Shown here one piece after another: positions 18,586-26,483 of a DNA stretch of 64,000 nucleotides. A program made the translations under genes and the position numbers. Below the pieces are notes generated by a model. The model worked only from the letters and a program-made list of their open reading frames with translations. It searched no databases and was not told the origin of the DNA. Each line of letters starts with the position of its first letter. The first letter of the stretch is position 1. Source of the DNA: CALJFL01 sp963669435 (GTDB lineage Bacteria; Pseudomonadota; Gammaproteobacteria; Pseudomonadales; Halieaceae). The stretch covers positions 1,922,001 to 1,986,000 of the forward strand of contig OY770025.1 of NCBI GenBank assembly GCA_963669435.1. Direction: 5' to 3'.

Positions 18586-20235
18586 TCAGGGCGCGGGAGT
18601 GCGCGGCCAGACGAGCGCCAGTGCCACCGCGGCCAGGACCCAGCTGATCACAGGCGCATTGGACAGTTGCTGCCAACCGCCGGGAAAGGCCGCGATCGCA
18701 CCTAGCATACAGGCCACGGCGGCGAGAATTTGACGTTTATGTCTGCTGGCGGTTTCTGCCTCACGAGCTTCCATCTGGGCGAGTTGCTCCGCCTGAACCT
18801 GGTTGCGTTCCATGCTCTCACGTGAATGTTGCAGGTTTTCGAGCACAGCGTCGGGTAATTGAGGTAGTTGCTCCAGCCAGGAGGGGGCGTGCTCCTGCAG
18901 TCTTTTGATCATGGATTGCGGCGAATAACGTTCCTGCACCCAGTTCTCGAGAAACGGCTGGGCCGTATCCCAGAGGTTGAGTTCGGGGTAGAGCTGCCGA
19001 CCCAGACCTTCGATGTTAAGTAGCGTTTTCTGTAACAGCACCAGGGAGGGCTGCACACTCATATCAAAGCGCCGCGCTGTGCGGAACAGGTACACCAGCA
19101 GCTGGCCGAATGAAATTTCACTGATAGGCCGTTCAAATACCGGCTCGCAGACGGCGCGAAGCGCAGATTCAAAGTCCTGTACCCGGGTCTGGGGTGGCAC
19201 CCAGCCGCACTCCACGTGCAACTGTGCGACTGCGCGGTAGTCCCGTTGAAAGATGCCCAAAAGATTGCGTGCCAGGTAGTACTGGTCGGCATCGCTGAGG
19301 CTGCCAATGATGGCGCAGTCAACAGCGATGTAGGTCGGATCCTCCGGGTCAGACGCATCGACGAAAATATTGCCCGGGTGCATGTCGGCGTGAAAGAAAC
19401 TGTCGCGGAACACCTGGGTGAAAAATATCTCGACGCCTCGTTCACCGAGCACCTTCAGGTTGGCGCCCCTGGCATTCAAGGTATCGAGGTCGGTAACCGG
19501 GATGCCGTAGATGCGCTCCATGACGAATACGTTGTGGCGGGTGTATTCCCAGTAGACCTCGGGGATATAAACCAGCTTGCTGTCTTCAAAATTGCGCCTT
19601 AACTGGGAAGCATTGGCAGCCTCTCGGGCCAGGTCGAGTTCGTCGAGAATGGTTAATTTGTAGTCACTGACAACCTCGACAGGACGCAGCCTGCGACCGT
19701 CCGGCATATACCGCCTGACCAGGCGCGCGAGCGTCATCATCAGCGCGATATCCTGCTGAATCACAGGCTCAATATCTGGTCTGACCACCTTTACCACGAC
19801 TTCCTTGCCGTCGGGGAGGGTTGCACTGTGGACCTGGGCAACGGATGCCGAAGCCATCGGTACTCGATCAAAACTGGCGAATAGCTCGCCGACCGGTTTG
19901 CCCAGTGCAGACTCGATAATGTCCACGGCCTGTTGCTCGGGAAATGGTGGCACCTCGTCCTGCAATTTCGCTAATTCATCGGCGATATCCTGGGGCAGGA
20001 GGTCTCTTCGAGTTGAGAGCATTTGCCCAAACTTGATAAATACCGGACCGAGTTCCTCGAGAACTCGCCTGATCCTCTCGCCGCGCGGCATGCTCGGTGC
20101 GGTGCGTAATCGCCAAGGTGACAGCTTGAGTATGAGTCGCTGGGTGCGAGGAAGTGTCTCCACATCGATCAACTCATCCAGGCGGTAGCGTCCCAGGGTA
20201 TTGGCGATGGTCAACAGGCGAGCCAATCTCGACAT
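18586..20235 (-). CDS. ubiB: Ubiquinone biosynthesis accessory kinase-like protein UbiB
   Basis: 549 residues of the ABC1/ADCK/UbiB atypical kinase family. The diagnostic KFGQMLSTRRDLLP (KxGQ) motif is near residue 70, an alanine-rich nucleotide loop (ASASVAQVH) near 126, and HADMHPGNIFV is the catalytic-loop equivalent. Two C-terminal membrane helices follow a charged coiled stretch. UbiB helps the membrane-bound Ubi enzymes extract or handle the lipid precursors of ubiquinone. It follows ubiJ with a 6-base gap. Confidence 0.95.
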   Translation of the reverse strand: MSRLARLLTIANTLGRYRLDELIDVETLPRTQRLILKLSPWRLRTAPSMPRGERIRRVLEELGPVFIKFGQMLSTRRDLLPQDIADELAKLQDEVPPFPEQQAVDIIESALGKPVGELFASFDRVPMASASVAQVHSATLPDGKEVVVKVVRPDIEPVIQQDIALMMTLARLVRRYMPDGRRLRPVEVVSDYKLTILDELDLAREAANASQLRRNFEDSKLVYIPEVYWEYTRHNVFVMERIYGIPVTDLDTLNARGANLKVLGERGVEIFFTQVFRDSFFHADMHPGNIFVDASDPEDPTYIAVDCAIIGSLSDADQYYLARNLLGIFQRDYRAVAQLHVECGWVPPQTRVQDFESALRAVCEPVFERPISEISFGQLLVYLFRTARRFDMSVQPSLVLLQKTLLNIEGLGRQLYPELNLWDTAQPFLENWVQERYSPQSMIKRLQEHAPSWLEQLPQLPDAVLENLQHSRESMERNQVQAEQLAQMEAREAETASRHKRQILAAVACMLGAIAAFPGGWQQLSNAPVISWVLAAVALALVWPRTPAP

Positions 20236-20241
20236 CGTGTG

Positions 20242-20883
20242 TCAGCCTTTCAGCGCGTCGATTTGCCGGCGCAAGCGGCGGGTTCGGGATTCCAGCCTTT
20301 CGGTCTTCAGGGCCAGGTCCTGGACATCCCGGTAAAAGTCTTCCAGCTCCAGTCGCGGGGGGCTGAGCCTGGCTTCCTCGTGGATAAACTCCTCGAGCTG
20401 ACGGGCGAGGCTATTTCCGGCCTCTCGCCCCCATCCGAACCCTGCGCGCAGGACCTGAGCCAGCTGATGCCCCGCGACATCGCCCAATGTGTTTACCAGG
20501 GGTGCCTCCCAGTCGATGTCTGCGCTGCCCAGTATCTGTTGCAGCGCCAGGAGTGGCGCGCTATCGCCGGTAAGCTCGAGGTCGCCGTTTATCAGGCTCG
20601 CTGCTGAATCTGTTGAACTTGCCAACTCGGCAAAATCCGAAGCGCTCCCGCGCACCCGGGTGGTGACTTTGTCTTCATAGACGCCCATCAGGCGAACGCC
20701 GCTTTCGGTGATTTCCAGGTAGACCTCCAGAGCAGGGGCGGTGCTCTCCAGAGCGAAGACGCTGCCTGCCAATTCAGTGAGTTCCACCCTGGAGCGGGGG
20801 GCCAGATCCAGTGCTCCATTGATAGCAGACTCCAGCGCCGCGAGGGCCGCTGTATGCAGGGCCGGGTTTATGTCGCTGGACAT
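20242..20883 (-). CDS. ubiJ: Ubiquinone biosynthesis accessory factor UbiJ (SCP2 domain)
   Basis: 213 residues with an N-terminal SCP2-type lipid-binding domain (about 10-115) and a C-terminal helical part ending in a coiled coil (RLESRTRRLRRQIDALKG). UbiJ is the lipid-binding scaffold of the soluble ubiquinone complex. Its place between ubiE (1-base gap) and ubiB is the standard enterobacterial and pseudomonad order. Confidence 0.93.
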   Translation of the reverse strand: MSSDINPALHTAALAALESAINGALDLAPRSRVELTELAGSVFALESTAPALEVYLEITESGVRLMGVYEDKVTTRVRGSASDFAELASSTDSAASLINGDLELTGDSAPLLALQQILGSADIDWEAPLVNTLGDVAGHQLAQVLRAGFGWGREAGNSLARQLEEFIHEEARLSPPRLELEDFYRDVQDLALKTERLESRTRRLRRQIDALKG

Positions 20884-20884
20884 A

Positions 20885-21634
20885 TCAGGCTTTTACACCG
20901 CGATGAACCGCTACAATTCCGCCGGTCATATTGTGATAGTCGCAGCGGTCGAAACCGGCGTCTTCCATCATGTCCTTCAGGGTTTGTTGATCCGGGTGCA
21001 TGCGTATGGACTCGGCGAGATACTGATAGCTGTCGCTGTCATTGGCCACCAGCTTGCCCATGAACGGCAAAACCTTGAAAGAGTAGGTGTCATACGCTTT
21101 TTCCAGCAGCTGGTTGCCCGGCTTGGAAAACTCCAGAACCAGCAGTCGCCCGCCAGGCTTGAGTACGCGCAACATGGATCGCAGCGCCAGGTCCTTATCA
21201 GTAACATTGCGCAGCCCGAAGGCGATAGTGACACAGTCGAAGCTATCGTCGGGGAACGGTAGATACTGTGCATCTGCCTGCACGAACTCGATGCTGCCCA
21301 GGCGACCGTTGTCCAGCAGTTTGTCCCTGCCGACCTCCAGCATAGATCCATTGATGTCCGCCAACACCACGCGACCTTCCGGGCCGACCAGTTCGGCAAA
21401 TCGTGCCGCCAGGTCGCCGGTACCGCCGGCGATGTCCAGCACTGCGTTGCCCTTGCGTATGCCACTGAGTTCGATGGTGAAACGCTTCCATATGCGGTGT
21501 ATCCCCGCCGACATCAGATCGTTCATCAGGTCGTAGCGGGTGGCGACAGAATCAAAAACTTCCGCGACCAACCCCGCTTTGGCCTCGGTCTCAACCTGCT
21601 TATAGCCGAAGTGGGTGGTTTTCTTCTCACTCAT
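20885..21634 (-). CDS. ubiE: Ubiquinone/menaquinone C-methyltransferase UbiE
   Basis: 249 residues; class I SAM methyltransferase. Family signatures: YDLMNDLMSAGIHRIWKRF, the SAM loop VLDIAGGTGDLA, and CVTIAFGLRNVTD plus RVLKPGGRLLVLEFSKP. It methylates the quinone ring of ubiquinone (and menaquinone where made). First gene of ubiE-ubiJ-ubiB, with 137 bases between it and the DUF971 gene upstream. Confidence 0.96.
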   Translation of the reverse strand: MSEKKTTHFGYKQVETEAKAGLVAEVFDSVATRYDLMNDLMSAGIHRIWKRFTIELSGIRKGNAVLDIAGGTGDLAARFAELVGPEGRVVLADINGSMLEVGRDKLLDNGRLGSIEFVQADAQYLPFPDDSFDCVTIAFGLRNVTDKDLALRSMLRVLKPGGRLLVLEFSKPGNQLLEKAYDTYSFKVLPFMGKLVANDSDSYQYLAESIRMHPDQQTLKDMMEDAGFDRCDYHNMTGGIVAVHRGVKA

Positions 21635-21771
21635 GCTGTTGTCCTGTTTACCGTTGTGCCCAGTCTGTCGGATGAGTTAGCGCTTTCACACGAGAACCGG
21701 AGTAAGCGGTTAAAGTTTGCGGCCGTATTGTAGCGCGATGTGACGGTGTGGTCAGGCGGGCTCAGGCGGGC

Positions 21772-22167
21772 TCATGCGTTCGGGTCGAATTGAATAACCT
21801 GTACGTCCGGATCCCGGCTCTCTCCGGCCTGGTGCAGTTTATCCAGGTACTCTTGCCAGCGAGTTTCCTTGTGTATGCACAGTTCGTAGAGGTAGTCCCA
21901 ACTGTACAGGCCGGTGTCATGGCCATCGTCGAATACCAGCTGCAGCGCATAATGCCCTACCGGTTTGATCGCCGAAATGGCGACGTTAGCCTTGCCGGTT
22001 TGCAGTACTTCCTGCCCCTGTCCATGGCCGCGCACCTCGGCGGAGGGTGAGTACACCCTGAGGTATTCACAGCTTAGAGAAAAGCGAGAGCTATCGCTGT
22101 ATTCCAGTTCCAGCTCCCGCGAGCGCGCGTGGAGATTGATTTTGGTAGGTCGCTTGTAGGAGTTCAC
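21772..22167 (-). CDS. DUF971 family protein (gamma-butyrobetaine hydroxylase N-terminal-like domain)
   Basis: 131 residues; the DUF971 fold is visible in PTKINLHARSRELELEYSD, LSCEYLRVYSPSAEVRGHG and IKPVGHYALQLVFDDGHDTGLYSWDYLYEL. The domain also forms the N-terminus of gamma-butyrobetaine hydroxylases, but this stand-alone form has no known enzymatic role. It lies 17 bases after hslU in the same direction. In Pseudomonas the same gene follows hslU. Confidence 0.92.
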   Translation of the reverse strand: MNSYKRPTKINLHARSRELELEYSDSSRFSLSCEYLRVYSPSAEVRGHGQGQEVLQTGKANVAISAIKPVGHYALQLVFDDGHDTGLYSWDYLYELCIHKETRWQEYLDKLHQAGESRDPDVQVIQFDPNA

Positions 22168-22184
22168 CCTTTACCCTGCGTGGC

Positions 22185-23507
22185 CTATAGAATAAAGCGA
22201 GACAGGTCTTCATCACCGCTGAGCTCGCCCAATTGTCGGTCGACATAGGCAGCGTCAATCTGGATTTTTTCCTGTTGCAGACTCGCGTCCGCGGCGCCGA
22301 ATGATACGTCTTCCAACAGTCGCTCCATGACCGTATGGAGTCTCCTTGCACCAATATTCTCGGTACTCTCGTTTACCTGCCACGCAGTTTGTGCAATGCG
22401 ATCGAGGCCATCTTTGGTGAATTCAACCTGCAAGCCCTCGGTCGCCAGGAGCGCCTGATACTGCTCGGTCAACGAGGCATCAGGCTCGGTAAGAATGCGT
22501 TCGAAGTCTTGTGGTGAGAGTGCCTGAAGTTCGACTCGAATCGGGAGGCGACCTTGCAACTCCGGTATGAGATCGGATGGCTTGGCCAGGTGGAAGGCCC
22601 CTGAAGCGATAAACAGGATGTGGTCAGTCTTGATCATGCCGTGCTTGGTCGACACTGTGGAGCCCTCAATCAGCGGTAGCAAGTCGCGCTGCACCCCTTC
22701 TCGAGACACGTCTGCCCCGGCACCTTCGCTACGTTTGGCCACTTTATCGAGCTCGTCTATGAATACGATACCGTTCTGCTCGGCGGCCTCGACCGCTTTT
22801 TGCTTCAGCTCGTCCTCGTTGATCATCTTGGCGGCTTCCTCTTCGCAAAGAGCCTCGAAGGCGGCCTTGACGGTCATTTTGCTGGTTTTTGGCGCCTGCC
22901 GGGACATATTCGAAAACATGCTTTGTAGTTGGCTGGTCATCTCCTCCATGCCTGGAGGGGCCATAATCTCGACCCCGGCAGTTCTGGCGCTGAGCTCAAC
23001 CTCAATGTCTTTATCGTCCAGGTCACCCTCGCGTAGCTTCTTACGTAAGAGCTGCCGCGTGGTGGAGTTATCAGCAGGCTCGGTATCCCTCGCCGGCGGC
23101 AGCAGTATGTCCAGGATGCGCTCTTCTGCGGCCTCCTCCGCCAGGTACTTGACACGGTTGATCTCCTGCTCCCGGAACATCTTGATGGCCACATCCGCAA
23201 GGTCCCGCACTATGGACTCAACGTCGCGCCCAACATAGCCCACCTCGGTAAATTTGGTGGCCTCCACCTTTACGAAGGGGGCGTTGGCCAGTCGCGCGAG
23301 GCGACGCGCAATCTCGGTTTTGCCCACACCGGTGGGGCCAATCATGAGAATGTTTTTGGGGGTGATCTCAGCTCGCAGCTCTTCAGCCAGTTGCATGCGG
23401 CGCCAGCGATTTCGTAACGCGATTGCCACAGCGCGCTTGGCGTCTTCCTGGCTGATTATGTGCTTGTCCAGCTCGTGAACGATTTCACGGGGGGTCATGT
23501 TAGACAT
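22185..23507 (-). CDS. hslU: ATP-dependent protease ATPase subunit HslU
   Basis: 440 residues, AAA+ unfoldase of the HslUV (ClpYQ) protease. Walker A GPTGVGKTEIARR near 56-68, Walker B GIVFIDELDK near 248, the intermediate I-domain between, and the conserved C-terminal tail EDLSRFIL, which docks into HslV. Four bases after hslV; both under the heat-shock promoter at 24079-24107. Confidence 0.97.
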   Translation of the reverse strand: MSNMTPREIVHELDKHIISQEDAKRAVAIALRNRWRRMQLAEELRAEITPKNILMIGPTGVGKTEIARRLARLANAPFVKVEATKFTEVGYVGRDVESIVRDLADVAIKMFREQEINRVKYLAEEAAEERILDILLPPARDTEPADNSTTRQLLRKKLREGDLDDKDIEVELSARTAGVEIMAPPGMEEMTSQLQSMFSNMSRQAPKTSKMTVKAAFEALCEEEAAKMINEDELKQKAVEAAEQNGIVFIDELDKVAKRSEGAGADVSREGVQRDLLPLIEGSTVSTKHGMIKTDHILFIASGAFHLAKPSDLIPELQGRLPIRVELQALSPQDFERILTEPDASLTEQYQALLATEGLQVEFTKDGLDRIAQTAWQVNESTENIGARRLHTVMERLLEDVSFGAADASLQQEKIQIDAAYVDRQLGELSGDEDLSRFIL

Positions 23508-23511
23508 GGGG

Positions 23512-24051
23512 TTAAAAATCCAGTTGTTCTATGGTTTGCTGGTGATTGGTGTAAATGCAGATGTCTCCGGCAATGGACAGGCCCCGTTCTACGATATCGC
23601 GCGCACCCAGCTCGGTATTGTCCAGTAACGCGCGTGCAGCTGCCTGGGCAAAGGATCCGCCGGATCCGATGGCGATGAGGTTGTCCTCGGGTTCAATGAC
23701 ATCCCCATTGCCCGAAATGACCAGGGAGGTGTCTTTGTCTGCGACTGCCAGCAGGGCTTCCAGTTGCCGCAGGGCCCGTTCTGTACGCCAGGCCTTGGCA
23801 AGCTCTACGGCTGCCCTCACCAGGTGTCCCTGGTGCTTGTCGAGTTGGGCCTCAAACAGCTCAAAGAGCGTGAACGCATCGGCGGTGCCGCCGGCGAAAC
23901 CTGCCAGCACCTGGTCTTTATACAGTCGGCGTACCTTGCGCGCATTACCTTTCATAACGGTATTGCCCATCGATACCTGGCCGTCTCCTCCAATGACGAC
24001 GCTGTTGCCGCGCCGCACCGAGAGAATGGTTGTACCTCGGAACTGTTCCAC
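23512..24051 (-). CDS. hslV: ATP-dependent protease peptidase subunit HslV
   Basis: 179 residues, N-terminal-threonine hydrolase of HslUV. The conserved TTILSVRR, GGDGQVSMGNTVMK and GSGGSFAQAAARALL are all present. The only usable start is GTG at 24051, with an AGGAGA ribosome site. It gives six residues (MEQFRG) in front of the catalytic Thr7, so this HslV should need propeptide removal instead of simple methionine removal. The peptidase degrades misfolded and regulatory proteins after heat shock. Confidence 0.96.
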   Translation of the reverse strand: MEQFRGTTILSVRRGNSVVIGGDGQVSMGNTVMKGNARKVRRLYKDQVLAGFAGGTADAFTLFELFEAQLDKHQGHLVRAAVELAKAWRTERALRQLEALLAVADKDTSLVISGNGDVIEPEDNLIAIGSGGSFAQAAARALLDNTELGARDIVERGLSIAGDICIYTNHQQTIEQLDF

Positions 24052-24078
24052 AATAATTTCTCCTGGTGGGTTCCCCGG

Positions 24079-24107
24079 ATATGGGTGCTACCGGCGGCTT
24101 TTTCAAG
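24079..24107 (-). promoter_or_regulatory. Sigma-32 (RpoH) heat-shock promoter of hslVU
   Basis: On the minus strand CTTGAAA (24107-24101), 15-base spacer, CCCATAT (24085-24079): an exact match to the E. coli sigma-32 consensus CTTGAAA-N11-16-CCCATnT, with the predicted transcript start about 20 bases before the hslV GTG. The -35 element lies inside a perfect 7-base hairpin (GCGGCTT-GAAA-AAGCCGC) directly after the preceding gene's stop. Confidence 0.85.
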
Positions 24108-24120
24108 CCGCGGCTGGAAT

Positions 24121-24687
24121 TCAGGGGCTACCGCGCTTGAGTAGCAGCGTGTCGATATTCTGTGCCGCCGTCAGGCCGCGCGCCCTGGCCATGGCGCTAT
24201 GCGAGTTAAAGGGGCCAAGATAAACGCGAAACCACTGCCCATTGTCGCCACTGGTCTCCTGGATGTTGGGTTCTAATCCCAACAGCAGTAGTTCGGCGCG
24301 GCGACGATCAGCGTCGACTTTCTGTTTGAACGACCCGGCCTGCAACAAGTAGGTTTCGCCGTTGCCCGTGCTACGTTTCTGGGTAACTTCCGCGGGGTCA
24401 ACATCTACCTCTATGCGCTGTTCGGGCAGCAGGGTGTAAAAATCGAAACGAGGTTTCGGGGTTTCGGTGGGTGGAGGTTGTTCCCCGGTATTGGACTCGG
24501 CCGCTGGTCCCGTTTCCTGTGGCAGCGTACCCATGTAAATCAGGAAGCTCAGGAAAAACCCGCTGAGCAGTCCGGATCCGTACCACCGCCAGGGGCTGGG
24601 AGCCGCAGCTGGCGTGCTTTTTTTGCGCGCGCTACTGCGTTTGGGGGCGGCTTTAGCTCTTTTTGCATAATCCCTGGCCACTTTCAC
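24121..24687 (-). CDS. SPOR-domain cell-division protein (FtsN-like)
   Basis: 188 residues: a basic cytoplasmic N-terminus (KRAKAAPKRSSARKK), one membrane helix (about 35-55), a proline/threonine-rich linker, and a C-terminal SPOR domain (YLLQAGSFKQKVDADRRRAELLLLGL, then WFRVYLGPF). SPOR domains bind denuded septal peptidoglycan; FtsN triggers septal synthesis. The position between argS and hslV is the one held by the FtsN-like gene in pseudomonads. Its start overlaps the argS stop by 4 bases. Calling it FtsN rests on context, so I give no symbol. Confidence 0.85.
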   Translation of the reverse strand: MKVARDYAKRAKAAPKRSSARKKSTPAAAPSPWRWYGSGLLSGFFLSFLIYMGTLPQETGPAAESNTGEQPPPTETPKPRFDFYTLLPEQRIEVDVDPAEVTQKRSTGNGETYLLQAGSFKQKVDADRRRAELLLLGLEPNIQETSGDNGQWFRVYLGPFNSHSAMARARGLTAAQNIDTLLLKRGSP

Positions 24688-26369
24688 ATGGCCTCGGGAG
24701 CTGATACTCCGAGCAGATCCAGGCCGTTTGCCAGTACCTGTCTAACAGCCTCGCTCAGTGCAAGCCGGGCGTTGCGTAGCGCATCGTCATCCACCAGCAT
24801 TTTGTGGGCGTTGTAATACGAGTGAAACTCACCAGCGAGTTCCCGCAGGTAACCCGCAACAGTATGCGGCTCACGGTTATTCGCCGCATTGGTGACAACC
24901 TCCGGGAATTGGTCGAGGCGGCGAAGCAAGCCTTTTTCTGCTTCCTCCTGAAGCTGGTCCAGGTGTTCACCAGCTGTGTCGCGATCCCAATGCCAATTGT
25001 GCTCGGTGAGCTTGCGCATCACGCTACAAACTCGGGCGTGCGCATATTGTATGTAGTACACCGGGTTGTCATTGCTCTGCGATAGCGCCAGGTCTATGTC
25101 GAAGGTTATCTGCGACGTTGCCGCCCGGGCCACCAGGAAATAGCGCGTGGCGTCGCATCCAACCTCGTCGATCAGGTCACGCAGGGTCAGGTAACTACCT
25201 GCGCGCTTGGAGAGTTTAACCTCCTGGCCATCGCGCATGACAGTGACCATCTGGTGGAGAACATAATCGGGCCAGCCGTCGGGAATATCCTGTTCGAGAG
25301 CCTGAAGTCCCGCCCTGACCCGGGTCACCGTACTGTGATGGTCGGCACCCTGCTCGTTGATGACGCTGACAAAACCCCGTTGCCATTTGTTCAGGTGGTA
25401 GGCGACGTCGGGTAAAAAGTAGGTGTAGCCCCCGTCAGACTTACGCATCACCCGATCTTTGTCATCACCGAAATCGGTGGTTCTCAGCCACAGGGCCCCC
25501 TCGCTTTCGTAGGTGTGACCATTGTCCACCAGGCGGGCCACCGTGCTCTCCACCGCGCCGTCTTCGTAGAGCGAGGATTCGAGGAAGTAATTGTCGAAGT
25601 TGACCGCAAAGGCCTTGAGATCGAGGTCCTGCTCCCGGCGCAGGTAGGCCACTGCAAACTGGCGAATCGCCTCGAGATTTTCCGGGTCTCCGAGGCCTGT
25701 TACCTGCTGGTCTTCCGCTTCGATGGTCTCACCGCGCTGGTAGGCCTGGGCAACCTCCACAATGTAGTCGCCGCGATAACCGTCCTCTGGCCAGGCGGGG
25801 TCTTCGGGTGTCAGGCTTTTGCATCGAGCCTGGGTCGATAGCGCCAGGTTGTTAATTTGCTGCCCGGCATCGTTGTAGTAAAACTCACTGGTAACGTCCC
25901 AGCCTGTTGCTGCGAGTAATCGGCAAAGACTATCGCCCACGGCAGCGCCACGACCGTGGCCGACATGCAGCGGGCCAGTGGGGTTGGCGGACACGAATTC
26001 GACCTGGACCTTGCGTCCGTCACCCACGCAGGAATGACCGTAACCTTTGCCCTGTTCAAGTACGCGGGTGACCACGGCCTGATTGCTGCCGCTGGAAAGA
26101 TGGAAATTGATAAACCCGGGTCCAGCGACCTCGGTGTTGTCGATGAATTCACTCTCTGGCAAAGCTGCGCAGATCAGGTAGGCGATGTCCCGCGGGTTCT
26201 TCCCCGCAGGCTTAGCGAGTGTGAGTGCAATATTGGACGCCAGATCACCGTGGCTTTTGTCGCGGGTTCTGTCGATCTGGATGTTCGGTGAAATGGTTTC
26301 GGGCAACTGACCTGCGGCGATCAGTTTATCCAGCGCGTGTTGAATCAGCTGGGTGAGTTCTTGCTTCAT
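24684..26369 (-). CDS. argS: Arginyl-tRNA synthetase
   Basis: 561 residues; class I synthetase. ATP-binding HVGHGRG (HIGH variant) follows SANPTGPL; KLSKRAG is the KMSKS equivalent; the C-terminal anticodon-binding DALR domain includes YIQYAHARVCSV and the closing LGVSAPEAM. I chose the ATG at 26369, giving MKQELTQLIQHAL and a normal length; the frame is open 35 codons further upstream but that part shows no family similarity. It is about 115 bases downstream of priA and coupled to the SPOR-protein gene. Confidence 0.96.
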   Translation of the reverse strand: MKQELTQLIQHALDKLIAAGQLPETISPNIQIDRTRDKSHGDLASNIALTLAKPAGKNPRDIAYLICAALPESEFIDNTEVAGPGFINFHLSSGSNQAVVTRVLEQGKGYGHSCVGDGRKVQVEFVSANPTGPLHVGHGRGAAVGDSLCRLLAATGWDVTSEFYYNDAGQQINNLALSTQARCKSLTPEDPAWPEDGYRGDYIVEVAQAYQRGETIEAEDQQVTGLGDPENLEAIRQFAVAYLRREQDLDLKAFAVNFDNYFLESSLYEDGAVESTVARLVDNGHTYESEGALWLRTTDFGDDKDRVMRKSDGGYTYFLPDVAYHLNKWQRGFVSVINEQGADHHSTVTRVRAGLQALEQDIPDGWPDYVLHQMVTVMRDGQEVKLSKRAGSYLTLRDLIDEVGCDATRYFLVARAATSQITFDIDLALSQSNDNPVYYIQYAHARVCSVMRKLTEHNWHWDRDTAGEHLDQLQEEAEKGLLRRLDQFPEVVTNAANNREPHTVAGYLRELAGEFHSYYNAHKMLVDDDALRNARLALSEAVRQVLANGLDLLGVSAPEAM

Positions 26370-26483
26370 TGCGGGGGAGTTTACCTGAGTTGATTGAATG
26401 CAGCCGAAGGCCGTCGACATTATCCCTGTATCTGTTGGTAATGGCCAGCCGGCCAGGGGTGTAGAGCGCCGCAACCGGCAGTA

